Positions 33,485 to 46,790 are shown, counted from the stretch's first letter. The stretch is 64,000 bases of DNA from Austropuccinia psidii (GCA_023105745.1 JALGQZ010000009.1:7005937-7069936); one strand, 5' to 3'. Notes: generated from the sequence alone by a model not told the origin. Made by a program: numbers and translations.

Positions 33485-35652
33485 TGTAAGGTTTGTCTAT
33501 GAAACTCTTGATAATAGTAACAATATCAAGAGTACTATGACTGTCCTCAGTAGAAAAATATAATATAATGAAATATTATAACCACAAATTTAAATATAAT
33601 TATTAAAAATAATTATATAAAAAAATAAATTTAATTATTATTATAAGAATATAACAATAAAAAAAAATATAATAATTATAATAAATTATAATTATTCTAT
33701 TATTGTTATAGTCACTGACAATTATAACAATAAGAAGTGTAAAGCTCTTAATGAGACAATTACACGTGGAAAATATAAATATTTAACCACTTATAAATAA
33801 TATAAATATTATTTATAAAAGAATTATAAAACACACTTTGCAGAAAATAATTCTTATAGAAAAATTATATATGAAAAAACTAATACTAGATAAAAAATAA
33901 TATAGAATTTTAGAGAAAACTTACTTATAAGATTTATTTAATACAACAAGTCAAATACAACAGTTATTATATGAAATAAAGATTCTAAGTTAAAAACACG
34001 TCAAAAATCAATAACTTTAAATATAAAACAACTTTTTATAATATAAATTATGATTGAAGAGTTTTTGAGAGGAATTTGTGGATTTTAAAAGATATTTAAG
34101 ATGATAATTTTATATAATAAAATTTATTATAGATGATTACAACAATAATCTGAATTCTATGACTTCAATTCTTTAATTTATTAAATAAAGAATAAAAATA
34201 ACTTAAGAATTACTTTTAATAATAAGATTTTATATTTAATAAAACTTTACCTGTTTAAATTTCTAATATGATTGGATTGATAATGAATGATGGACAAAAA
34301 CAGTGATGAAAAGACTCTTTTTATGTCTTCAGAGTAGCTCTCATGATTCATAATGGATGTAGAGGGCGTGCTCAGGTCAAAACTGAAAAACCATGCTTAA
34401 AAATTAAGTTCTTAACTTAAGGCAACTTATTTTTACTTCCAATTTGAAGTTACCAGTGTTATTCTTAACTCCAAGTAACTTTAATCCTCATTTAGTTTGA
34501 TTATTTTAAGTTTTAATATAAAATAAGTTTATTTATATTAAGGTTCATCACATGAAAAACATAAAATTAGAGTTTCAAGCAGAAATCTCTTAAACTCAAT
34601 TTTTAATTAATTTTTAAAGAAATCATAATTTTCTTTGAGCTTAATTAAAAAAGTAATTTTCCAGGCTAATTACCCAGGAAACGTATTTATAAAAGATACT
34701 TGAAATTTAATTTATATATAGATAATATTAAATTCTAAGCTGTGTGAAATTTCAAGCAAATCTATTAAGATTTGGATTTTGAATGAATTGTTGAAGTTAT
34801 TGCTATTTTTCCACGTAAAATAGCAATATACACCAAACCTTAGCTTTTGATAAGGTTTCAATGCTTGGAACCTTAAAGGTTTAAGCTCATTTAAGCTTTG
34901 GCAGTTCTTAAAACCTTGATTTCAAGCCTGCATATTGGGATTTACCCTTTGGCAGCTGGAAATTCCTGTCCAAATTGGGAGAAAACCAGTTTAAACCTTA
35001 AGGTTGGATCAAAGTCTAATCTTAAAGTTTAAATAAGGTTGAAAATCCTCCAATACAGGTGGACAACCTTAATTGAATCATTGCAGATCCAAAAAATTGG
35101 GTACCCCAGCTCTATTTGGTCTTTTTCCTTTGTCCCACCTTTTTGCATGGATTTTGCCCATTTATTTATTTAAAGCCATACTATGGCCTTAAACCCTTTT
35201 AAATTGAGCTCACGCGGGATTCACATTCTGTATGGCAAATCCTTAGCCAATTCAGTAAATATACACCACACCTTAATTTTAACTAAAATTTTGGTAAAGT
35301 TGCATAAACCTTATGTAACTTTAAATTTAAGCTTAATTAAGCTTAAATTTAACAATTTTAAAAAATGTTAAAAAAGTTACATTAGTACTGTGAGATTCTT
35401 AAATCTTCCAATAACACAAGAAATAAGTGTTTTTGGGTATAACACCCTATGGGTGTACCCTAGGTTATTTTTGGTGTAGAATCCAAAAATGACATAATAT
35501 TTATAACTTTGTTTATCCAAAAAAAAGCTATACTTATTTTTTATTATTTTTTATTTTAAATTCAACCAAAAAGTCTGTTTAAGACAAAATTAATTTTTTA
35601 TAAAATCTTTTGTGGCCTTATGGGTATGTTATACATACCTCACAGGCTCACA
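33485..35652 (-). mobile_element. Solo LTR of the element D family inside element C pol
   Basis: The 2168-bp sequence runs TGTAAGG...GGCTCACA on the plus strand and aligns end to end with the LTRs of element D. Element C integrase coding stops at 33484 and resumes at 35653. The flanks CTTGG and ATTGG are a 5-bp duplication with one change. The internal region has been lost by recombination between LTRs. It holds the family's 32-base palindrome at 35321-35352. Confidence 0.93.
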
Positions 35653-36363
35653 ATTGGTGTACCTTAATACCAGCTCCTGAGCTGGAATATAAAACACCAA
35701 TCCACTCTTCAACTGGCAAAAAACAGTCAATGTTAGAAAAAGGATGGAATCCAAGACTTTCATATGATACTCTCAAAAAGAACTCAGCGGATATAAATAA
35801 AACAGAAAGTACTTTAAACATTAGGCTTGACAAAGCAAGACATCATGTAAACAGATATATGCAAGATTCTTTCAAATATGCAAAAGAGAGATGGGATGAA
35901 ATTCATAAACCACCTAGCTTCAAAATAGGAGACTTGGTCTTAGTATCAACTCTGAATCTTAATAATATCAAAGGCCCAAAGAAATTGAAGGATTCCTTTG
36001 CACAACCATTCACAATATAAGCACTACATGGACCTAATTCTGTTCAACTAGAACTCACAGGTGAACTATTAAATAAATAACCAACTTTCCCTGTAAGCCT
36101 GATAACAACTTACAGCTCAAGTGACAAAGAATTATTTCCCCTAAGAAATAAGCCAACAATTAAAATTGCCCCTTTGAAGAAGGAAAAGAAAGGAAAATCG
36201 TAAAAGTCCTTAAAAAAGGGGGACTAGAAACAAAAAATGAATAAAATACCTTGTGGGGTATAGAAACCCAACTCAAGGAGATTAATGGCTACTTGAGATA
36301 GATATAAATAATGGTGATAAACTGCTAAGAAGGTTCAGAAATGAAAGAAAACTTATAGAATAA
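35653..36363 (+). pseudogene. Element C gag-pol, last part: integrase C-terminus and chromodomain-like tail
   Basis: The frame resumes at TGG TGT ACC with LIPAPELEYKTPIHSSTGKK and continues through [24 protein letters not shown]. The chromodomain-like end, near 36180-36363, carries stops and shifts and ends RRFRNERKLIE. The order and motifs match residues after [17 protein letters not shown] in element D. Confidence 0.88.
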
Positions 36364-36398
36364 AAATTTTAAGCATTATTGAGCTTCAAGACTAATAA

Positions 36399-38309
36399 TG
36401 TAAGATTTGACTATGAAACTGATGATAATATTACTATTAATCAACAGTAATATGTCTGCTCTTATGAAATATAATAATAAAATATTATTATAACCACAAT
36501 TCAATAATTAAAGAATTATTTCTTTCACTTGTTAAACAATACTAGTGATTTTTACAGTGAGAAGTAATTGTCTACAAGAATTGATTACAAGAAGAATTTG
36601 ATAATAAAAAATTCTTTATTAAAATAATAAAATTATTTTAATATGTAATTATCTTTTGCAAGAATAATTATAAAGATAATTCTTGAAGAAAACTAATTTT
36701 ATAGAAAAACTTTAAGAATTAAAGATGAAAAACTCACTTATACTCTAAAGAACTTATTGAAAGATATAAGTAAAGAAATTTGACTTAGAATTGTGGATTT
36801 AAGGGATCAAAAATGATTTATAGCAGGATTACAACAATATATAATTGGATTCTATGATCCCACGTCTTTCTGATTGATTCTGAAAGATTTAAAACACTTA
36901 AGACTAGTTTAACTAATACTTACTTGTTGGTAACAATGATATAAATGTATAATAAGATGATTTGAGATGAAAAAAAACAGCAAGAGGAGGCCTCTTTTAA
37001 GTCAACCACAGCTCACAGAGGCATGCCATGGAGAAAACTGAAAAACCATTGAGTGAGAAAACAATGAACCCTTTTGGATTATTGATTGCATCCTCTGTTG
37101 TCACGTAAGATTATCATAAGTACTTAATTGATGCTTTTACATTACTACCAACCCCTATATGGTTAAGAATAAAAGGAGTAACATCTTCAAATCTTCCTTT
37201 ATTCCAAAAAAATCATTGATTTCTCAAAGTTCTCAATGTTTTTGGCAACTTCATCACAGGTTGTAATTACTGTGAATTTTTGAAGACTCAGTGTTTCACG
37301 TAGAATAGTCAAACATGGACTGTAGGTAAAACTTTTAATTTTACCAGTAAAACCATAATTTTTTTTGGTTGTACCGTAGAAAGTACAGTTCTCTATTGGT
37401 CCTGGAAGCTTCAGAGAGATTCATCAAGAATTGTATTTTTAATGAATTGTTGAAGTTTTTACCTCATTTCTACGTAGAATTGCAAATATCAGTGTTTAAC
37501 TGGTTGCTATGAGGTAAATCAATTGATACAAGTCCAAAAAGGGTTCTAATTACTGTTTTGGGGTTTATCCATTGAAAGTCATTAAGAATTGACATGGTTA
37601 CAGGAGTCTATGTAGCTCTTTACCTCCTTGGAAAGTCAAAATAGCAGGTTATTTGCTATTTTCTTAAGATTTACAGTAGTTGTAACATGGTAACCAAGTT
37701 CCCAAAGTGTTTTATTTTACTAATTGGGCCAAGATCAGCCATTGATCCAAGCTTTGGAGCTGTTAGCACCTCTGAGGCCTCAGAAGTTGGGTACCCTGGC
37801 TCTCTTTGATGTCTTTTGTCCCCCTTGCCTATTTTTCCCGTCAAAATAGAAAATTAAGCTTCAAGTGAGATATCCACTATGGGTGTACCAAAAGTCTTTG
37901 TAAGAATACCATGATATTAAGTTCCCAAAACATGCATAACACTATTCTTAGTGTATATGTCACATGGAATTTCTCACATTCTCATTCTTTTGGCGTGAAA
38001 TTGAGAAAAACAAAAATTTTCACGGAGCTTTTATGTGGTATTGAAGTATTTTCCATATTACCACCTCAAAGAATTAATTTGAGCTTATTCACTCTATGGA
38101 CCTACCCTAGGTGAATTTTTGTGTAGAATCCAAATCTGGCCTTAAATCCATGGATTTACTTACTTAATAAAGAGTTTTTCATCTTTTCTGAAATCAAAAA
38201 TGATGAATTTTGGATAAATGAATGACTTATGAGTTATGCATAATTCAAAATTTATTTTTAAGATAATTTTGGCCTATTTGGGGATGTAAAATATACCTCA
38301 AGGCTCACA
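36399..38309 (-). mobile_element. Solo LTR of a further Ty3 family
   Basis: The 1911-bp sequence runs TGTAAGATTTGACTATG...AGGCTCACA, with the same terminal pattern as family D but a different interior. A perfect 5-bp duplication AATAA lies at 36394-36398 and 38310-38314. It sits in the short untranslated stretch between the element C pol end and its 3' LTR. Orientation is inferred from the termini. Confidence 0.85.
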
Positions 38310-38397
38310 AATAAAGTCTAATAAAGAGGTAGGAAAGTGGATGATACCCAAATTAACTATATCATATTGTGGTACAATATTTGTTGGTGTTAGGTAA
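38310..38397 (+). other. Element C tail before the 3' LTR
   Basis: This non-coding piece aligns with the stretch between the gag-pol stop and the LTR in element D ('gtggtacaat...ttggtg'). It ends in a weak purine tract, GGTGTTAGGTAAA. Confidence 0.6.
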
Positions 38398-40347
38398 AGT
38401 AAGCCTTGGAGATATGACCACGTATCTAACAAGGTCACAAGAAAACATCAAACTTATTATTCTTCTAAAATAATTATCTTAAAATAAGTGAAAATGCCAT
38501 AAATAGGCATAAATTATTAATTAAATTAGAGTCTAATGGGTAAAAATGTGAAATAAATTACACAATTAGATTCCTCATGATAAAATCCACATATATAATT
38601 TTTATGGAATATTCTTAAAGTCATTAAATAGTGAAGAATAAGTAAAAATGCCATAAAAAGATATAAGTTCCTACGTATCTCAGAAACTAATGAAACAGCA
38701 TGTGAAATAATTTTCACCATTGAATTCTAAATTAAAGACTATACAGGTGACATTTTTATTATGGCATATTTTTGTAATAAATATTTAAGGAAATGACCGG
38801 AGTATATGCACTTTTAATGTTGGTGCATGTATTCATGGCTTTTAGCTCATATATCTTAAAATACACATGATAGAGAGTTAAACCAAAAAGATAGCTACAC
38901 ATAATCAATGTAGGAATACAGATATAAGCTTTATATGACAAGCTATAAGCAAGGTAATAACCTGTAAGGGTTTATTGAATAAAATTGCTATAGCTGTTGA
39001 CCACTTTGTTGTGAAAGTGGTCTAACCTTAAAGGAAACTAGATATTCAGGTTTTACTAGTTTATAAGTGAAGAATTATATCTTTTTTTTCATTATATTCA
39101 AGGTAAAACCCCTTGAAATCATGGTTTGAAGTTTAAAATAGGGAATTTCAACAGAAAAGATGAGTTCAAAGAAAAACCATCAAAAATAGAGATTTGATGA
39201 TGTAATAAAACTCTCTTGCAATTTTAATCATTAAATTTCAAGCTTTCAGAATTAAATCTCTAAATGGCTGTATTGTGTATAAATTAACAGTTATTAAAGA
39301 TGAAAGTTTAAGCTTAAAGTTAATTGTTTATAATCACTCACTGTAATCTTATTTTAAGTTTAACAGTTATATAAGCTATATAAATTGTGAATACTATTAA
39401 ATTATTATTAATACTAATAAAAATTGCAAAGTTTAGGATTCTTCCAATCATATGATGTCATAAAATGTAGAGTTATAGTGATAACTCCGAATAATGGTGT
39501 AATAATGAGATAAGATGGTTTAATTATGACTAATAATCACTAAACCTTATAATAATGTTCAATTACAGTGGATACAATTGGGAAATTTCTACTGGAAGCT
39601 TTTTGGAATTCAGGATGGATGATTTTACTATAAATAGAGCTCTTTTTGCTCTATTTCCCCCTCAGATGCATCAAAAACATTAAAACATTAAATTAAAAGG
39701 TAATTTATTTATTCTTTTATATAAATTTATTATATTATTGAGTACCAAAGATGGTCTTCATTCTAGTTACCAATCCCTATGTGATTAAATCAATTTTTGA
39801 TTGTTTTTGTTAAAATTCCCTCTAAAAGTCCAAATCCATGTAAAACCAAGAATATGTGTATATACAATTTAAATAAGTTGTAATTACTTTATTTATTGTA
39901 AATTTAACCAAAATTATTATATTAAGCATGAAAAGTAGGTTATTTTCACTTATTACAATATTTTTCCCCTATTATTATCCTCAATCAGTATTTTATTAAA
40001 ATAAATAGTATTTATATTAATATAAGTAATGTTATTGTTACAAATTGCTTTTTATTACTAAATAAAACTTTATCACACATTTATTATTTGCTTGTAACAA
40101 TGATAAATTGCCATAGGTATATTGATTATCAAATATTAATCTATTTATCTATATTATATTATTCTTTTATAATATAAATTATATTATTATATTTATTTAA
40201 TCATATAATTGTTTTATGGCATTATTCTAATTATTCTTTATTATTATAAGTTCTCATGATCTCACTCTAAACTTTCATAAGGACATTCATAGTACAATAA
40301 GCAAAGGTTTTGGAATAATCTCTTTTTTTTCATAGTCAAACCAGACA
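38398..40347 (+). mobile_element. Element C 3' LTR
   Basis: It starts with a mutated AGTAAGCC (for TGTGAGCC) and ends CCAGACA (for CTTTACA). It aligns with the two fragments of the 5' LTR but with many substitutions, so element C is old. TATAAAT lies at 39629-39635. The right end is approximate by a few bases. Confidence 0.82.
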
Positions 40348-40689
40348 CAACGCGAACCACAAAAAAGAATAAAAATAATAGGTACATTCTCTGAAAGAAG
40401 AGTAACCTTACTCCACCCAGAAAGCTACAACAAAATATTAAAACTACTATCAAGCTGTCAAAACCAAAAAGACACAACTATAAGCTTACTAAACACCAAA
40501 CAAGAATAAATGGAACTACTCATCCAAGAACCACAGGTCTATCACCGCAGCCTACACCCACCTACACCCAACGCTTGGAGGAGAATAACACCAGTCACCT
40601 CACCACCAACACAAGATGAAAGACCAAGAACATGAATCTATGTCAGAAACTTCATCCAATTCAGGAATATATCAATCGGAGAGGAAAAT

Positions 40690-40890
40690 AATAAGCTCAT
40701 GACCTTTATATCAATTGACCTAGATGGGGAGAGAAAGATAACATTAAAACCCCTATACAACCCACCCACATCATTTGAAGGTATTGTTGTCTTAAACCAT
40801 AATGTGAACGCTAACTATTCCTGGGACAACCCAGCTATTATTGCCATTGACTCTAACCTCCGCTTGAAATTATGGAGCTCTAGAAGCTAA
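40690..40890 (+). pseudogene. LINE endonuclease remnant
   Basis: The frame carries LYNPPTSFEGIVVL and, about 25 residues later, AIIAIDSNLRLKLW. This resembles the YNPP...I..DSN...W pattern of LINE apurinic endonucleases. Only this portion is open, and upstream sequence is broken. Confidence 0.65.
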
Positions 40891-41046
40891 AACCATTTAC
40901 ATCCTCAAGGAAAAATCCTCATCAAAACCTGAAGTTCAAAAGGCTTAAAGCTCTGTTCACCCAGGGGAACCCCAATATTCACCCAATAAACATAAATTGC
41001 AACAAGAATAAACCGTCTATGGGCCAGTTTAGCAGAAATCCAACTG

Positions 41047-43160
41047 TTGGCGAAGACCAGAATTGAGAATAACAACCACTCTTCTGAAACAAAGCTGAAT
41101 GAACATGCTTTCATTAGAGTTATTCAAAGGAGTTTTGCAAGAGACATAGAGAATAACACCAAAAGAACAAAAGAGAAAGTAGATGAGGATGCAGAATGGA
41201 TAAGCAACATATTGAAGGAAGAATATTTAAAACAAGGAAAGTGGGTGAGCACAAACACCAAAAAAGAAAAAGCTTTGTGGGACAAGAAAGTGTTGAATCC
41301 TATTGTAAATGAGAGAAATAGGGAAAGACGTTGGATGTTACTAACCAGATCAGCAAAAGCTAACAGCTGTTACCAACAGTGGCAAGAAATTTTCAAAGCC
41401 AAGGTCAAATAACTGAAAAGGCACCACCGATGAGCCTTCCTAGAAATCAATGGACCAAATTATGTGTTCAATGCATTTTGATTCACAAAAACAATGGCAT
41501 ATGTGGAAGTAAACCCATTAAGAAACCTGGAAGGAAGACTAACAAATAACAAACAAGAACAAGGTGACCTTTTTTTCGACATTTTTTCTCAGGCAGGAAC
41601 CCTAATAGAAGAAGTGGAAGAATCACCAATAATAACTAATCAGACCCAGCCACTCCAATTTGAGAAGATAACAACAGCTGAACTGAGGACTCAAATGAAA
41701 CAACTCCCTAACAAGGAAAGCCCAGGACCTGCTGGGATAACAAATGAAGTGGCAAAAATTGCTTTTTAATTGATTATAAAAAAGATTACTGACCTACTTA
41801 ACAATGACCTCACAACAAGACACTTCCCAACACCCTGGAAAAGAGCCCCATTGATCATCATCCAAAATGAAAATAACAGAGACTACTAAGACCCATTGTC
41901 CTATTCAACACATTCAGCGAAATATTCAACAGAATATTGAATAAAAAAAGAATGTATTGGGCACACAAAATGGGAGCCATCACAGGAGGACACTTTGGGT
42001 AAGAAAGGGACACAAAATAGAGGAAGCCATGATTTTACTTGACGCCTGGATCAAAGAGAAGTGGAGGAAAGGTAAATTACCAGTGGGTTTATTTCTCAAT
42101 GTGAAATCAGCCTACCCTGCAGTTCATAGAGAGAAACTAGTACAAGTACTAACCCAAAAGCAGGCTCCAGACTACATAATAGCCATAATCAAGTCTTTCT
42201 TCTTGACTAGATACACAGAAATAAAATTAGACGACTTCAAATCTCAAATGAAATTGTTAGAAATGGGACTCCCTCAAGGCTCCCCACTATCATTCACACT
42301 ATACTTACTGTACAACTATAAACTAATAGATGCTGACATAGGCCCGGTCAAGTCAAATTGGCTCTTGATAGGGTATATTGATGATGGTACACATCTGGTC
42401 ACAGCAGAAACAATGCTACAGACAACAAAAGGAATGGAAAACCTTGGCAGAAGAACTATTGAGTGGGCTAGGAAGATGGGATCTGAATTCACCAAGAAAA
42501 AGACATATTTTATGTTATTCAGTCGTCCCAAGGAAGAGCACAGAAAAATGAAATTTGGAGAAGAATTCCTGAACCCTAGTAACAGCAAACGTTGGCTGGA
42601 GATCATTCTAGATTCAAAACTGACATATGCAAAACACATTGAAAAAATCACATCAAGAGCAGACGTGTCATTAGCTGGAATAAACAGAATCAGTATAAAC
42701 TATCTTGGGATTTGCATAAAAGATACACACACCTGTATTAAAGAAGTCCTGTATACCAGGATCCTATTAGGAAGTGTCCTGTGGCTAAAAATATTGACAC
42801 AGAACAAAGTCAAGCCTGTATTTGAAAAATCCTACAATAGGGAAGCAAGAATGGTAATGGTTTCCCTGAACCCCACGGCACCAATATTCCTGAAGAGAGA
42901 TAGTGAGTTAAAATCAACCTTATTAACAAACATTGTACAACCACACAATATGGCATGCTGACTGGCAACAAAGAAAGAAATATATCTTGTAAAATCCAGA
43001 ATACTAAGAGAATTACATGAATAAGTAAGATCATACCCATCCTTGATCCATAAATTAATCCAATGAGAGAAGATAGCAACAAAAATAATCCCAAGAGCGG
43101 AATTGATAGCCCCATTCCCAATGAAACCATGGAGGAAACTCCTACCAATAAGAAATATGG
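41047..43160 (+). pseudogene. LINE reverse transcriptase (three pieces)
   Basis: The linker before the reverse transcriptase (41047-41412) has LNPIVNERNRERRWMLLTRS. The first fingers motif (41494-41769) has LPNKESPGPAGITNEVAK. The main piece (41957-42961) has the palm motifs LFLNVKSAYPAV, MGLPQGSPLS and the catalytic box GYIDDGTH. These match non-LTR enzymes and not Ty3 enzymes. The conserved Asp before the AYPAV motif reads Asn (NVKSAYPAV for the usual DV). Frameshifts near 41770-41950 divide it. Confidence 0.85.
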
Positions 43161-43209
43161 GGATAACAAAGGAGGAAGACAGAAAAAAAGCTAAATAATT
43201 GGTAACAGA

Positions 43210-43760
43210 AAGAAAGCCACAGTAAGTTCTAATATTTACGGATCGGTCAGACATACCAGGCAAAGGCAAAGGCGCTGCAAAAGTTTAAATACCATTGGGA
43301 TTGAAAATAACAAGACACATCATGGACACAACCCCAGAAAAAAACTTCAAATTTGTCATGGTAGGGCTTAAATTAGAAATAGAACTGATAAGGAGGGAGC
43401 TTTACTCAAGGAGATAGAAAGGAGAACTGATGGCAAAGATTAAAATTCCTTGCAGCAACCAGGGGGCACTAAGGAAGGTGGAAAACACAACAATACCATC
43501 AATGGGAAAATACTTGTATCTCCAAATAAGTAACAAAGTACTATCCCTATCCCAATCAGCATCAATCCACCTAGCATGGTTCCATGGAACTATGGGGATA
43601 GAAGGTAGTGAAAAGGAAGACAAAAAGGCAAAGAAGGTTTCATCCAGCCCATCAATTCAATGGCAAACAATACTTCCCAGAAAAGACAAAATAAAACAAC
43701 AAATAATGAAGGAAAAAAAACCAGATTACTACATTCCGGAAGAAAACAAGAGACTATGAG
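43210..43760 (+). pseudogene. LINE RNase H-like domain (broken)
   Basis: A first part near 43220 reads IFTDRSDIPGKGKGAA, similar to the F-T/S-D-G-S start of LINE RNase H. The frame at 43430-43759 has IPCSNQGALRKVE and LAWFHGTMGIEGSEKEDKKAKK. The latter matches the final W-x-P-G-H-x-G-x-x-G-N-E-x-A-D motif with several key residues changed. A stop lies between the two parts. Confidence 0.7.
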
Positions 43761-43854
43761 TCAAATCTTTCCCGAAAAAATTCAACAAGGCCTCAAAAAT
43801 GCAGGAGAAGGCAGTTACCTTGCCAATAAACCAACTTCAAAGTGAGCATGTGGA

Positions 43855-44118
43855 ACTAAACTCATACCTAAACAGAATCAGGGTAAGAGGGGATCCTCTT
43901 TGTCAAAAATGAACTCACATTGAATCAGTAAGAAACTCTCTATCTCACTGCAGAAGATATAAAACACAGAGAAAGAAAATGAAGAGCAACTTATGACACA
44001 ATAAGATAAGATTCAGGTCAGAATACATGAGAGGAATGCTAGAAAACCAAATAGAAATAGTGCATATATCCAGACTCATATTAGACTTTGGCAGATTCAG
44101 ACATCTACAATTATACAG
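43855..44118 (+). pseudogene. LINE C-terminal Cys/His segment
   Basis: The reading LNSYLNRIRVRGDPLCQK, a stop, then ESVRNSLSHCRRYKTQR resembles the C-terminal L.RIR...C...C....H.L..C motif of fungal LINE proteins. It is cut at 44118 by the copia LTR. Confidence 0.55.
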
Positions 44119-44348
44119 TGTTGAGATTCAACCATTGCAATGATGTGGTACTCAAATATCCTTGTAGAGAAAAAACTGTATATATTGATTCACGCTGTGC
44201 ATGCATGATGCGCCGCAGTTGTCTAGTTGTAGCTTATGAGCTGCTTGCCACCCTGTGTCAAGGTCTTTTATTCACCTCTCATCATTGGAGGTGATGAATT
44301 GGTAACTTACTGGCAAGCAAGCTTTGCTACCCCTGGTTGTCTCTAAAA
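44119..44348 (+). mobile_element. Copia 5' LTR
   Basis: It starts TGTTGAGATTCAACC and matches 48393-48628 throughout with many substitutions. The right end is judged by alignment with the 3' LTR and is uncertain by a few bases. Confidence 0.82.
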
Positions 44349-44533
44349 AGGTTAAAAGCCTGCATCTACCAAGATCCAGTGATAAGCCTCTGTCAGAATT
44401 TCAGTTTCAACCCATGCAAAGAAAGCCACAGATGACAATACTGAAGCAAAACCTCCCTCAAACAAGAAGGTTTACTCCTTATTAAGCTCAGTAAAATCAG
44501 ACGTACTTTCTCTCAGATCAGAACACAGCTCCA

Positions 44534-45715
44534 ATGCAGCCAGAATTGAGTCGCTGCTCATGGAACTATCATCACCACCACCAGCTTCTTCACCTTTTCA
44601 TCCAGCCCTGTGTTTGGTGTCCGCAGCCTATGAACACTTCATGCAGAAATTGTACCGCACAGCAGATCTCTTTAATCAACTCCAGAGAAACAGTTCCAAC
44701 TTCCCTGAATGGGTTGCATTCCTCAAGTGGCTAATGTGTGTTTCTTTTAACTCAGAAGTGTCGGTCAATGACTAACCTTCCTTACTCAATAATTGCTCTC
44801 CCCAAGAAAACAGGGAAATTTCTCATTTTCTGGATGCTACCCTCCCTCATGACTTTGCACTCTGCATAGGCAGCATCCAATCCCAAATGACCGCAAAGGA
44901 CTTCTTTGACGCCATCAAGGCGCGGTGCTGTCCTGGAAATTGCTTTCAAAAATTGAAGGTCATGCACGATCTGCTTGATATGCTCATTGAGAATTGCCCT
45001 AGCAACCCAGAGCCCAAAAGCACCATCGTACTATCCCTCTTCCAAACATTTGAAATTTTCAAAAAGCTTGGTGTCAAGGCTGACAACATTGAGGGCCTCT
45101 TAGCTCAGGCATCTTGCCATGCCCCGCCAACTCTTGACCAGGGGGCTTTTGATTAGCTGGTTACGGCGGCAATATTATCAAAGGGTGATGAAAACCCGTC
45201 CTCGACGTTTGTGGGACAAGTTATACTCAATGCATCACAGAAAAAGGAAAAATTTCCACAAAATCCTTCCCTGTTTTTCTATCAACTCTCTAATCCTCCA
45301 GATGCGGCTCACCTTCATTCCAGGCCCCGTCCTGTGGCACCAGCAAGAAATGTGCGACACCCACCTTATCACTTTGTTGAAAAATTCGGTGCTTCCTGCT
45401 TTCACTGTGGGTGCTGTGGGCACTGGCATGCAGGCTATCCCCACACCAGAGGCGTCACTAATCACAGCCCACGCCCGGCCTCACAAACTTCCTTTCAACC
45501 AGAAAGGCCAGGAGCTACAGACCAAGGCTTGCAGATTGTATTGGGATCCCAATATCAATGCAAGTGTGGAGCTCAGGTTCAGGCTTTTGAGCATATTTCT
45601 TCCAACAAGGTTCCGATTGATACCAGTGCATCCATTCACCTGTCTGGGTATCTCTGTTTTGGTTTTTCACCGACTCAAACTTGTCCATTATCACCTCACA
45701 GATGATGACACATAA
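44534..45715 (+). pseudogene. Copia gag and protease (broken)
   Basis: Pieces at 44534-44775, 44887-45156 and 45211-45705 give a gag with MTAKDFFDAIKARCCPGN and LDMLIENCP. The zinc knuckle reads CFHCGCCGHWHAGY, the last Cys being replaced by Tyr. The protease active site is only IDTSASIHLSG where LDSGA.HH is usual. Frameshifts divide the pieces. Confidence 0.75.
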
Positions 45716-46139
45716 ACTGCCAGTCAAGAATGGGTCTGTCATTATTTGGGACATGGAATTCTCTGAGAAGATCTTGGGGACCATCTTATCCATGGGAAGA
45801 CTGTGTAGGGAAGGTGTTATACCAATGTTTAGGGACCTATCCCTTTTGCTTCTTGTGTGCAATTTTCTTGTAACCACCACTTTCAAAAGTGATTGCTGGT
45901 GGATGAATATTGTTACAGGGGGAGGGACCAATGAGTGAGACACTGTGCTTCCTCCCCCCTACTCAATTGGAATTAATTCAATATCCGGACCTACTACTAT
46001 GAGATTGGGCCCGCGTGAGTGGAACAAGCACCTAAGGCATGTTTTCAATAAGGTGATCATCTCCTTCCTTAAGCAACATGTTCCTACCTTGGATTTTGAG
46101 CGCTGGAAAATCTTCAAATGCAAAGTATGTGCTAAGTCT

Positions 46140-46790
46140 TAGAGAAATAATGACCTGACATTCCAAAGGACAAAGCCCTTGAACTCTTGGTGTCAGATCT
46201 CATGGGACTGTTTTTGGACAATGCGCGTGGGTCTTGCTACATCATGACCACATGCGACCATGCCTCAACATATAGCGTAGTATATCCTTTGAAATAAAGC
46301 TTGGATGTTCCAGACGCGCTTCTCAATGCAATTAAGAAGCTCCAGGTGTGACTCCAGATGACATCAAAGGCACTACAGACAAAAATTTCCCGGGAATTCA
46401 CTTCTGGGGCTTTCAAAACCTCCCTGTCAAAATTGGGGGTTTGTTTCTTTCCTTTGGTGCCTTATTCCCAGCAGGAAAATGGCAAGGAAGAGAGCCTCAA
46501 TCAAACCGAGGGAAATGATGCGCAGAGATTTATTGGAAGTTTTAATACTCAACGGAATGCTTTATGAAGAACCTACTGCCCAATTCTCACTGTCTAAACT
46601 TGTTGCCTCATGTACAGCTTTATGGTCAAGCCCCAACCATTTGGCGTTGAGGGGATTGTTATTCCAATTTCTGCAGCCAGCCATGACAGGTGGCCGGCTG
46701 CAGTGAGACCCATAGACCAATAGGATGGTGCATTTGGCCAGCGTAATCTTTTCTCATTTCCAACTGTTGAGTGTGTTGGTGGTAGATGCA
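46140..46790 (+). pseudogene. Copia integrase (broken)
   Basis: Near 46170-46300 a frame reads LELLVSDLMGLFLD and CYIMTTCDHASTYS, the start of the integrase core with its first Asp. The piece 46358-46567 has EFTSGAFKTSLSKLG and PYSQQENGKEESLNQT. This matches the motif containing the catalytic Glu of copia integrases, here altered. Stops are frequent. Confidence 0.7.

Larger units (their letters stand above)
15620..40347 (+). mobile_element. Element C: old Ty3/gypsy chromovirus, split by later insertions
   Basis: The element is recognised from its 5' LTR (about 15620-15824 plus 25931-27699), its primer site at 27700, a broken gag-pol on the plus strand and its 3' LTR (38398-40347). The joined 5' LTR would be about 1974 bp, against about 1950 bp for the 3' LTR. 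Three later insertions interrupt it: B at 15825-25925 and solo LTRs at 33485-35652 and 36399-38309. Many stops make it non-functional. The start is approximate. Confidence 0.85.
40348..44118 (+). mobile_element. Degenerate LINE (non-LTR retrotransposon)
   Basis: In order along the plus strand are an apurinic-endonuclease-like remnant, a linker, reverse transcriptase, RNase H and a Cys/His C-terminal motif. This is the order of fungal LINEs with an encoded RNase H. Several frames and stops show decay. The left end abuts the 3' LTR of element C, and the right end is cut by the copia element at 44119. No poly-A tail or target duplication could be identified. Confidence 0.8.

Noticed and set aside
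42316..43269. Hydrophobic minus-strand frames over the LINE resembling membrane proteins
   Set aside because: They are antisense to the LINE reverse transcriptase and RNase H pieces, and hydrophobicity arises from complementing an A-rich coding strand.
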